64,000 nucleotides of DNA from Streptomyces sp. NRRL B-24484 (lineage in GTDB: Bacteria; Actinomycetota; Actinomycetes; Streptomycetales; Streptomycetaceae), in NCBI RefSeq assembly GCF_000717715.1, contig NZ_JOAI01000002.1, forward strand, positions 124,001-188,000, in the 5' to 3' direction. The number at the start of each line of letters is the position of its first letter. Position 1 is the stretch's first letter. Positions 57,879 to 64,000 of this stretch are shown here, one piece after another. The notes under the pieces were generated by a model that saw only the letters and a list, made by a program, of their open reading frames with translations, had not been told where the DNA came from and ran no database searches. Both the position numbers and the translations under genes were made by a program.

Positions 57879-59188
57879 CAGCGGAGGAACCCTTCGTAAT
57901 TGCGCTGCTGGAGCTGGCTCTCGATCTGCTTCACAGTTTCGAGTCCGACGCCGACGACGATGAGCACACTGGTGCCGCCGAACGGGAAGTTCTGGTTCGC
58001 GTTGAAGGCAACCAGGGCGATCATCGGGATCAGCGCGATAAGGCCCAGGTAGAACGATCCCGGCCACGTGATGCGGGTGAGCACGTAGTTCAGGTACTCG
58101 GCCGTCGGTCGGCCCGCCCGGATGCCCGGGATGAACCCACCATACTTCTTCATGTTGTCCGCAACTTCTTCGGGGTTGAAGGAGATGGCCACGTAGAAGA
58201 ACGCGAAGAAGACAATCAGGACGAAGTAGGTCGCCATGTAGATCGGGTGGTCGCCCTTGACGAAGTGGCCACTGATCCAGTTCGCCCATCCGGCCTTGCT
58301 GTTGGTGAGCTGCACCACCAGCGCCGGGATGTAGAGCAGCGACGAGGCGAAGATCACGGGGATCACGCCCGCCTGGTTGACCTTCAGCGGGATGTAGGTC
58401 GACGTGCCGCCGAAGGCGCGGCGGCCGATCATGCGCTTGGCGTACTGCACCGGGATCCGGCGCTGGGCCTGCTCGACGAAGATGACCAGGCAGACGACCA
58501 CGATGCCGATCGCGATGACGCTGAAGAACTCGACCCAGCCGCCGCCGATCTTGCCGGACTGCTTGATCGCCCACATCGAGCCGGGGAAGCCGGCCGCGAT
58601 GGAGGTGAAGATCAGGATCGACATGCCGTTGCCGATGCCGCGGTCGGTGATGAGCTCACCGAGCCACATGATCACCGTGGTGCCGGCGGTCATGGTGATG
58701 ACCATCACGGCCACCCGGAAGACGCTGGTGTCCGGCACGACCTGGTTCGCCACCGAGCAGCCGGAGAACAGCGCACCGCTGGAGGCCGTCGCGACGATGC
58801 CGGTGCCCTGGAGCACGGCGAGCGCGATGGTCAGGTAGCGGGTGTACTGCGTGATCTTCGCCGTACCGGCCTGGCCCTCCTTCTTCAGCGCCTCGAGCCG
58901 CGGGATCACGACGGTGAGGAGCTGGAGGATGATGCTGGCCGTGATGTACGGCATGATGCCGAGCGCGAAGATCGTCAGCTGCAGCAGCGCATTGCCGCTG
59001 AACAGGTTCACCAGGCCGAAAATGCCACTGGACGAGGTGTCCTTGATGCACTGGTTGACGGCGACGAAGTTGACGCCCGGGATCGGGACGTGTGCGCCCA
59101 GCCGGAACAGCACCATGATGCCCAGCGTGAACAGCAGCTTCTTGCGCAGGTCGGGCGTCTGGAACGCCCGCGCGAACGCACTGAGCAC
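57878..59188 (-). CDS. secY: Preprotein translocase subunit SecY
   Basis: 436 residues, ten membrane spans; the channel plug region and SecY motifs such as PGVNFVAVNQC, GIMPYITASIILQLL and TSTYIPLKVNQAGVIPVIFA are clear. Start ATG 59188. It has its own promoter, as the rplO terminator sits upstream. Confidence 0.98.
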   Translation of the reverse strand: MLSAFARAFQTPDLRKKLLFTLGIMVLFRLGAHVPIPGVNFVAVNQCIKDTSSSGIFGLVNLFSGNALLQLTIFALGIMPYITASIILQLLTVVIPRLEALKKEGQAGTAKITQYTRYLTIALAVLQGTGIVATASSGALFSGCSVANQVVPDTSVFRVAVMVITMTAGTTVIMWLGELITDRGIGNGMSILIFTSIAAGFPGSMWAIKQSGKIGGGWVEFFSVIAIGIVVVCLVIFVEQAQRRIPVQYAKRMIGRRAFGGTSTYIPLKVNQAGVIPVIFASSLLYIPALVVQLTNSKAGWANWISGHFVKGDHPIYMATYFVLIVFFAFFYVAISFNPEEVADNMKKYGGFIPGIRAGRPTAEYLNYVLTRITWPGSFYLGLIALIPMIALVAFNANQNFPFGGTSVLIVVGVGLETVKQIESQLQQRNYEGFLR

Positions 59189-59296
59189 GGTGCCTCCTGC
59201 GCCTCCCGCGCGTCGAGGGCGGGAGGGTCGGTCCTGATGGGGGGGTGTGGGGCTCTTGTCGGCTGCCGGACGACTGCACAGGCACGCCTGACCCGC

Positions 59297-59325
59297 AGCC
59301 TACAAGGGAACCCAACGGACTCTAA
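59297..59325 (-). promoter_or_regulatory. Candidate secY-adk promoter
   Basis: Minus-strand TTAGAG (59320-59325), 17-nt spacer and TAGGCT (59297-59302). The transcript would begin about 100 nt before the secY ATG. Confidence 0.5.
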
Positions 59326-59457
59326 CAGTGTGCGGCAACGGTGGAGAAGCGAGTCCCGGCGCCGGTACCGGCCGACCGGCCGGGATGCCCGGTTTTGGCC
59401 GGTGTTGAGCACACGTCAGATCCGCGCCGACCCGGCGGGTCGGCGGACGAACGGCGG

Positions 59458-59502
59458 AAAAAGCAGTGGGCCCGCACCTCCCGAGAGAGGTACGGGCCCA
59501 CT
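59458..59502 (-). terminator. Intrinsic terminator after rplO
   Basis: 16-nt arms with one mismatch (59465-59480 with 59487-59502), followed by GCTTTTT on the minus strand. The U tract is strong evidence that the spc operon ends at rplO. Confidence 0.9.
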
Positions 59503-59515
59503 TAAGTCAACGAGT

Positions 59516-59968
59516 TCAGAGGAGCTCGGTGACGGAGCCGCCGGCGGCGGCGATCTTCTCGGCGGCCGAGCCGGAGACGGCGTCGACCGTCACCTGCAGC
59601 GCGACCGAGACCTCGCCCTGGCCGAGGACCTTGACGAGCTCGTTCTTGCGAACGGCACCCTTGGCGACCAGGTCGGCCACGGTGACCTCGCCACCCTGCG
59701 GGTAGAGCTCGGCCAGCTTGTCCAGGTTCACGACCTGGAACTGCTTGTGGGCCGGGTTCTTGAAGCCCTTCAGCTTCGGCAGGCGCATGTGGAGGGGCAT
59801 CTGGCCACCCTCGAAGCGCTGCGGAACCTGGTAACGGGCCTTGGTGCCCTTGGTACCACGACCGGCGGTCTTGCCCTTGGAACCCTCACCGCGACCCACA
59901 CGGGTCTTCTCGGTCTTGGCGCCGGGGGCGGGCCGCAGGTTGTGGATCTTGATCGGCGAGTCGCCCAT
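59516..59968 (-). CDS. rplO: 50S ribosomal protein L15
   Basis: 150 residues: [35 protein letters not shown] and [19 protein letters not shown]. Start ATG 59968, one base past the rpmD stop. Confidence 0.97.
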   Translation of the reverse strand: MGDSPIKIHNLRPAPGAKTEKTRVGRGEGSKGKTAGRGTKGTKARYQVPQRFEGGQMPLHMRLPKLKGFKNPAHKQFQVVNLDKLAELYPQGGEVTVADLVAKGAVRKNELVKVLGQGEVSVALQVTVDAVSGSAAEKIAAAGGSVTELL

Positions 59969-59969
59969 G

Positions 59970-60152
59970 TCAGTCCACCTCCTCGACCGTGACGAGGTGA
60001 CGAACGGTGTGGACCATGCCGCGGATCTCCGGGCGGTCCTCCTTCACCACGGTGTCGTTCAGCCGCTTGAGGCCGAGCGAGCGCAGGGTGTCACGGTGGT
60101 TCTGCTTGCTACCGATGTAGGACTTGGTCTGCGTGACCTTCAGGCGAGCCAT
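59970..60152 (-). CDS. rpmD: 50S ribosomal protein L30
   Basis: 60 residues, [20 protein letters not shown] to [12 protein letters not shown]. Start ATG 60152 overlaps the rpsE stop by one base; a longer reading frame is ignored. Confidence 0.97.
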   Translation of the reverse strand: MARLKVTQTKSYIGSKQNHRDTLRSLGLKRLNDTVVKEDRPEIRGMVHTVRHLVTVEEVD

Positions 60153-60772
60153 CAGGCGCTCACCCCAGCCGCGCGGGCCCGCAGCAGAGCGGCGGGAGCC
60201 ACGTCCTCCAGCGGCAGGCCACGACGGGCGGCGATCTCCTCGGGGCGCACGAGGCCCTTCAGAGCGACCACGGTGGCGTGCACGATGTTGATCGCGTTGT
60301 CCGAGCCGAGCGACTTCGACAGGATGTCGTGAACGCCGGCGCACTCGAGGACGGCACGCACCGGGCCACCGGCGATGACGCCGGTACCGGGGGACGCCGG
60401 CTTCAGCAGCACGACGCCGGCGGCCTTCTCGCCCTGGATGGGGTGCGGGATGGTGCCCTGGATACGGGGGACCTTGAAGAAGTTCTTCTTGGCCTCCTCA
60501 ACACCCTTGGCGATGGCGGCCGGAACCTCCTTCGCCTTGCCGTAACCGACACCCACGGTGCCGTCACCGTCGCCCACCACGACCAGCGCGGTGAAGCTGA
60601 AGCGACGACCACCCTTGACAACCTTGGCGACACGGTTGATCGCGACGACGCGCTCGACGTAAGCGGTCTTCTCGACGGCGGGGGCGTTGCCCCGGTCGTC
60701 ACGCTTACGGTCACGCCGCTCGCCGCCGGTGCCGCCGCCGGCGCCGCTACCGCGGCGCTGGGGTCCAGCCAT
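60152..60772 (-). CDS. rpsE: 30S ribosomal protein S5
   Basis: 206 residues. A basic, Gly/Arg-rich leader precedes the S5 core ([35 protein letters not shown]). It reads [17 protein letters not shown] at the decoding region. Confidence 0.97.
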   Translation of the reverse strand: MAGPQRRGSGAGGGTGGERRDRKRDDRGNAPAVEKTAYVERVVAINRVAKVVKGGRRFSFTALVVVGDGDGTVGVGYGKAKEVPAAIAKGVEEAKKNFFKVPRIQGTIPHPIQGEKAAGVVLLKPASPGTGVIAGGPVRAVLECAGVHDILSKSLGSDNAINIVHATVVALKGLVRPEEIAARRGLPLEDVAPAALLRARAAGVSA

Positions 60773-60820
60773 TGGAATTACCTCTCTCGTTTACGTCCGT
60801 CGACAGAGTCGACGAGCGGC

Positions 60821-61204
60821 TTAGAAGTCGAGCCCGGCCTCGCGGGCCGCGTCCGCCAGGGCGGCGATGCGGCCGGCGTACCGGTTGCCCGCACGGTCGA
60901 AGACGACCGTCTCGACGCCGGCGGCCTTGGCGCGCTCGGCGACCAGGCTTCCGACCTTCTTGGCCAGCTCGGTCTTGTCGCCCTCGGTGCCGCGGATGGA
61001 CACGTCGAGGGTGGACGCCGACGCCAGGGTGTGACCCTTGGCGTCGTCGATGACCTGGGCGACCATGTGGCGGTTCGAGCGGGTCACGACGAGGCGCGGA
61101 CGCACCTCGGTGCCGGTGACGCGCTTGCGAACGCGGATGGCGCGGCGCTTGCGGGCGGCGTTCTTGTAGGCGTTGCCCTTGCCGATCTTGACAGAGACGC
61201 TCAT
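60821..61204 (-). CDS. rplR: 50S ribosomal protein L18
   Basis: 127 residues, basic N-terminus and ending [11 protein letters not shown], the usual L18 terminus. Starts three bases after rplF. Confidence 0.97.
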   Translation of the reverse strand: MSVSVKIGKGNAYKNAARKRRAIRVRKRVTGTEVRPRLVVTRSNRHMVAQVIDDAKGHTLASASTLDVSIRGTEGDKTELAKKVGSLVAERAKAAGVETVVFDRAGNRYAGRIAALADAAREAGLDF

Positions 61205-61207
61205 CGC

Positions 61208-61747
61208 TTACTTACCACTCTTTCCGACCTTGCGGCGGATGACCTCGCCCGCGTACTTGACGCCCTTGGCCTTGTACGGGTCGGGCTTGCGCAGCTTGCG
61301 GATCTTGGCAGCGACCTCGCCGACCTTCTGCTTGTCAGTGCCGTCCACGTGGAACTTGGTGGGCGACTCGACCACGAAGGAGATGCCCTCCGGGGCCTCG
61401 ACCAGGATCGGGTGGCTGTAGCCGAGCGAGAACTCCATGGCGGAGCCCTTCGCGGCGACTCGGTAACCAACACCGCTGATCTCCAGCGACTTGCGGTAGC
61501 CCGCGGTCACGCCGGTGATCATGTTCGCCACCAGCGTCCGCGACAGGCCGTGGAGGGCCTTCGACTGACGCTCGTCGTTCGGGCGGGAGACGACCAGAGT
61601 GCCGTCCTCGCCCTTGCTGATCTCGATCGGCGCGGCGACGACGTGGGTGAGGGAGCCCTTGGGGCCCTTCACCGAGACCGCCTGGCCATCGATGGTGACG
61701 TCCACGCCGGCGGGAACCGGGATGGGCAGCCGTCCAATACGCGACAT
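61208..61747 (-). CDS. rplF: 50S ribosomal protein L6
   Basis: 179 residues, [20 protein letters not shown] to [16 protein letters not shown], both L6 hallmarks. Confidence 0.98.
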   Translation of the reverse strand: MSRIGRLPIPVPAGVDVTIDGQAVSVKGPKGSLTHVVAAPIEISKGEDGTLVVSRPNDERQSKALHGLSRTLVANMITGVTAGYRKSLEISGVGYRVAAKGSAMEFSLGYSHPILVEAPEGISFVVESPTKFHVDGTDKQKVGEVAAKIRKLRKPDPYKAKGVKYAGEVIRRKVGKSGK

Positions 61748-61769
61748 TGCTGTACCTCCGTTTCCCGAA

Positions 61770-62177
61770 TTACCAGACGTAGGCGAGAACTTCTCCGCCT
61801 ACGCCCTTCTTGGCGGCCTGCTTGTCGGTGAGGAGACCGGAAGACGTGGAGATGATCGCCACGCCCAGGCCGCCGAGCACCTTCGGCAGGTTGGTGGACT
61901 TTGCGTAAACGCGCAGACCCGGCTTGCTGATGCGCTTGATGCCGGCGATGGAGCGCTCACGGTTGGGGCCGAACTTGAGCTCGATGGTCAGCTTCTTGCC
62001 GACCTCGCCCTCGGTCGGGTCCTCAACCTTGTAGGAGGAGATGTAACCCTCCTGCTGCAGGATCTCGGCGACGTGCGCCTTGATCTTGCTCGACGGCATC
62101 ACGACGGAGTCGTGGTACGCCGAGTTCGCGTTGCGCAGACGAGTGAGCATGTCTGCGATCGGGTCGGTCATGGTCAT
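61770..62177 (-). CDS. rpsH: 30S ribosomal protein S8
   Basis: 135 residues, [20 protein letters not shown] to [11 protein letters not shown] 62177 is chosen over ATG 62171 two codons on. A structured leader lies upstream (62216-62273). Confidence 0.97.
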   Translation of the reverse strand: MTMTDPIADMLTRLRNANSAYHDSVVMPSSKIKAHVAEILQQEGYISSYKVEDPTEGEVGKKLTIELKFGPNRERSIAGIKRISKPGLRVYAKSTNLPKVLGGLGVAIISTSSGLLTDKQAAKKGVGGEVLAYVW

Positions 62178-62215
62178 GGTGGCCTCAGGCCTCTCCCGCC
62201 GTGGTTTCTCCGCAC

Positions 62216-62273
62216 CAGGTCCCCCTCCGCGCACTCCGGGGAGTGCGAAAGGGGCACAAGCGCAGGGGACCTG
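62216..62273 (-). promoter_or_regulatory. Structured RNA element ahead of rpsH
   Basis: CAGGTCCCC (62216-62224) pairs with GGGGACCTG (62265-62273) around an inner hairpin GCACTCC-GG-GGAGTGC (62231-62246). It lies in an unusually long gap (263 nt) between rpsN and rpsH. It could be a ribosomal-protein leader, an RNA-processing site or a terminator; only the base pairing is seen. Confidence 0.45.
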
Positions 62274-62440
62274 CGACGTAGTAAGACATGGGTGCGAGCC
62301 CTCACAAGAGAGCCGCGGGCACCTGTGGAGATGCCGCGGCAGGGGCCCGACCCCACCACCTTACGGGAATCCTCGCGGAAGCCCAAAAGGCGGTGGAGTC
62401 GGGCACGCTGCTTCGCAGTGGTGTGCCTAGGGCGCCTGGA

Positions 62441-62626
62441 CTACCAGGAGCTCTTGGTCACGCCCGGCAGCTCGCCGCGGTGCGCCATCTCACGGAGGCA
62501 GACACGGCACAGGCCGAACTTGCGGTACACCGAGTGCGGACGACCGCAGCGCTGGCACCGGGTGTACGCCCGGACACCGAACTTCGGCTTACGCTCGGCC
62601 TTTGCGATAAGGGCCTTCTTCGCCAT
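62441..62626 (-). CDS. rpsN: 30S ribosomal protein S14, zinc-binding type
   Basis: 61-residue type Z S14 with the zinc motif [20 protein letters not shown] (Cys 24, 27, 40, 43). Three nt after rplE. The zinc-binding forms of S14 and L36 both sit in this cluster. Confidence 0.97.
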   Translation of the reverse strand: MAKKALIAKAERKPKFGVRAYTRCQRCGRPHSVYRKFGLCRVCLREMAHRGELPGVTKSSW

Positions 62627-62629
62627 GGC

Positions 62630-63199
62630 TCACGCCTCCTTGAACGGGAAGCCCAGAGCGCGCAGGAGCGCCCGGCCCTCATCGTCGGTCTGAGCGGTGG
62701 TCACGACGGTGATGTCCATACCGCGCTGACGGTCGACCTTGTCCTGGTCGATCTCGTGGAACATGACCTGCTCGGTGAGACCGAAGGTGTAGTTGCCACG
62801 GCCGTCGAACTGCTTGGGGGAGAGGCCGCGGAAGTCGCGGATGCGCGGCAGCGCCAGCGACACCAGACGGTCCACGAACTCCCACATGCGGTCACCACGG
62901 AGGGTGACGTGGGCGCCGATCGGCTGGCCCTCGCGCAGCTTGAACTGCGCGATCGACTTACGGGCCTTGGTCACGGCCGGCTTCTGACCGGTGATCGCGG
63001 TCAGGTCCTTGATCGCGCCCTCGATCAGCTTGCTGTCACGGGCGGCCTCGCCGACACCCATGTTGACCACGACCTTGACCAGGCCGGGGATCAGCATGAC
63101 GTTCTCGTACGAGAACTGCTCCTGCAGCTGGCCCTTGACCTCGGAGTTGTAACGCTCCTTGAGGCGGGGGGCCACCTTCTCAACAGTCGTCTCAGACAT
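62630..63199 (-). CDS. rplE: 50S ribosomal protein L5
   Basis: 189 residues: [40 protein letters not shown] and [15 protein letters not shown]. Its start overlaps the rplX stop by one base. Confidence 0.98.
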   Translation of the reverse strand: MSETTVEKVAPRLKERYNSEVKGQLQEQFSYENVMLIPGLVKVVVNMGVGEAARDSKLIEGAIKDLTAITGQKPAVTKARKSIAQFKLREGQPIGAHVTLRGDRMWEFVDRLVSLALPRIRDFRGLSPKQFDGRGNYTFGLTEQVMFHEIDQDKVDRQRGMDITVVTTAQTDDEGRALLRALGFPFKEA

Positions 63200-63522
63200 C
63201 AGATGTCCTCACCGGTCCGCTTGGCAACGCGGATCTTGTTGCCCTGGTCGTCGAAGCGGTAACCGACCCGGGTGACGACCTTCTTGCCGTCCTTCTCCAC
63301 GACCAGCTGGACGTTGGAGACGTGCACCGGCGCCTCGACGGTCACGATGCCGCCCTGGGTGCCGGGGCCCGGCTTGGTGTGCTTCTTGACCCGGTTGACA
63401 CCCTCGACGAGGACCTTGTTCTCGGCGGGCATGGCCTGGATGACCTTGCCCTGCTTGCCCTTGTCCTTGCCCGTGATGACCTGGACCAGGTCACCCTTCT
63501 TGATCTTCATGCTGTTCGCCAT
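63199..63522 (-). CDS. rplX: 50S ribosomal protein L24
   Basis: 107 residues, the KOW motif [20 protein letters not shown] and the ending KRTGEDI. Four nt after rplN. Confidence 0.97.
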   Translation of the reverse strand: MANSMKIKKGDLVQVITGKDKGKQGKVIQAMPAENKVLVEGVNRVKKHTKPGPGTQGGIVTVEAPVHVSNVQLVVEKDGKKVVTRVGYRFDDQGNKIRVAKRTGEDI

Positions 63523-63526
63523 GAGA

Positions 63527-63898
63527 TTAGAGCACCTCCGGCGCCAGCGAGATGATCTTCATGAACTTCTTGTCGCGCAGCTCGCGGCCCACGGGGCCGA
63601 AGATGCGGGTACCACGGGGGTCACCGTCGGTGTTCTTCAGAACGACGGCGGCGTTCTCGTCGAACCGGATGTAGGAACCGTCCGGACGACGGCGCTCCTT
63701 CACGGTGCGGACGATGACGCACTTGACGACGTCACCCTTCTTCACCGAACCGCCGGGGATCGCGTCCTTGACGGTGGCGACGATGACGTCCCCGATACCG
63801 GCGTAGCGGCGACCGGAGCCACCGAGAACGCGGATGCAGAGAATCTCCTTGGCACCCGTGTTGTCGGCGACGCGCAGTCGCGACTCCTGCTGGATCAC
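63527..63898 (-). CDS. rplN: 50S ribosomal protein L14
   Basis: 123 residues, [20 protein letters not shown] and [20 protein letters not shown]. The start is a GTG at 63898 with AGGAGAAAG upstream. The last 102 nt of the window, upstream of it, hold no recognisable gene; rpsQ should lie just beyond the right edge. Confidence 0.97.
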   Translation of the reverse strand: MIQQESRLRVADNTGAKEILCIRVLGGSGRRYAGIGDVIVATVKDAIPGGSVKKGDVVKCVIVRTVKERRRPDGSYIRFDENAAVVLKNTDGDPRGTRIFGPVGRELRDKKFMKIISLAPEVL

Positions 63899-64000
63899 AG
63901 CTTTCTCCTGATCGTCAACGAGAGTCGACGGGCCGGCCGCTGCTCACACCGGCAGCTCCCGCAGGGGCCTGCGAGAACCCGGTGCACATACGGCCGTACC

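Larger units (their letters stand above)
59189..59515. other. Gap between rplO and secY with terminator and promoter
   Basis: 327 nt with no gene. It holds the intrinsic rplO terminator (59458-59502) and a candidate secY promoter (59297-59325), so the spc operon is split here into separate transcripts. Confidence 0.7.

Overview
The window is a 64-kb stretch of very GC-rich chromosomal core DNA from a streptomycete (Streptomyces or a close relative such as Kitasatospora). The case rests on the sporulation regulators bldM and whiD, the small sigma factor ShbA next to guaB, a His-rich GroEL, kinases with an outside C-terminal domain, very high third-position GC, GTG starts, and GC-rich hairpin terminators that mostly lack a U tract. 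I see no rRNA or tRNA gene, CRISPR array, prophage, insertion sequence or biosynthetic gene cluster.

Layout, left to right. (1) 1-9.7 kb: the 5' part of pcrA, two integral-membrane glycosyltransferases, then an envelope-stress module made of a LuxR-type regulator and a PspC-domain histidine kinase, divergent from a PspC/LiaF-like membrane protein with a small membrane partner, and finally a DoxX-Rieske fusion. (2) 9.8-24.5 kb: guaA, a long non-coding gap, a GMC oxidoreductase, a semialdehyde dehydrogenase, three protein-kinase-family genes (the middle one a pseudokinase), then guaB3 and guaB. (3) 24.7-30.6 kb: shbA, bldM (with a good BldN-type promoter), divergent whiD, a LysR regulator, and groES-groEL behind a promoter flanked by two CIRCE operators. 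(4) 30.7-42 kb: a methyltransferase, a polysaccharide deacetylase, and the t6A/cell-wall run tsaD-rimI-tsaB, tsaE, hydrolase, alr, nnr, acpS. This run is interrupted by an L,D-transpeptidase-like protein without its catalytic residues and by a tiny gene behind an iron box. (5) 42-47 kb: a Uma2 protein, glmS, coaA and glmM. (6) 47-64 kb, all on the minus strand apart from one gene: rplM-rpsI, an ABC-F ATPase, truA, and the spc/alpha ribosomal-protein operons (rplN...rplO, secY-adk, map, mscL, infA-rpmJ-rpsM-rpsK-rpoA-rplQ).

How they work together: most genes supply translation (ribosomal proteins, initiation factor, t6A tRNA modification, pseudouridine), protein folding and export, purine supply, and cell-wall precursors (GlmS, GlmM, Alr). 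The regulatory genes couple this growth machinery to differentiation (ShbA, BldM, WhiD) and to envelope or stress signals (kinases, LiaRS-like pair, HrcA/CIRCE, iron box). The strongest leads for new biology are the iron-box small gene, the pseudokinase between two active kinases, the phased TCAGGG repeats at the LiaRS-like locus, the inactive L,D-transpeptidase homologue, and a structured RNA element ahead of rpsH.
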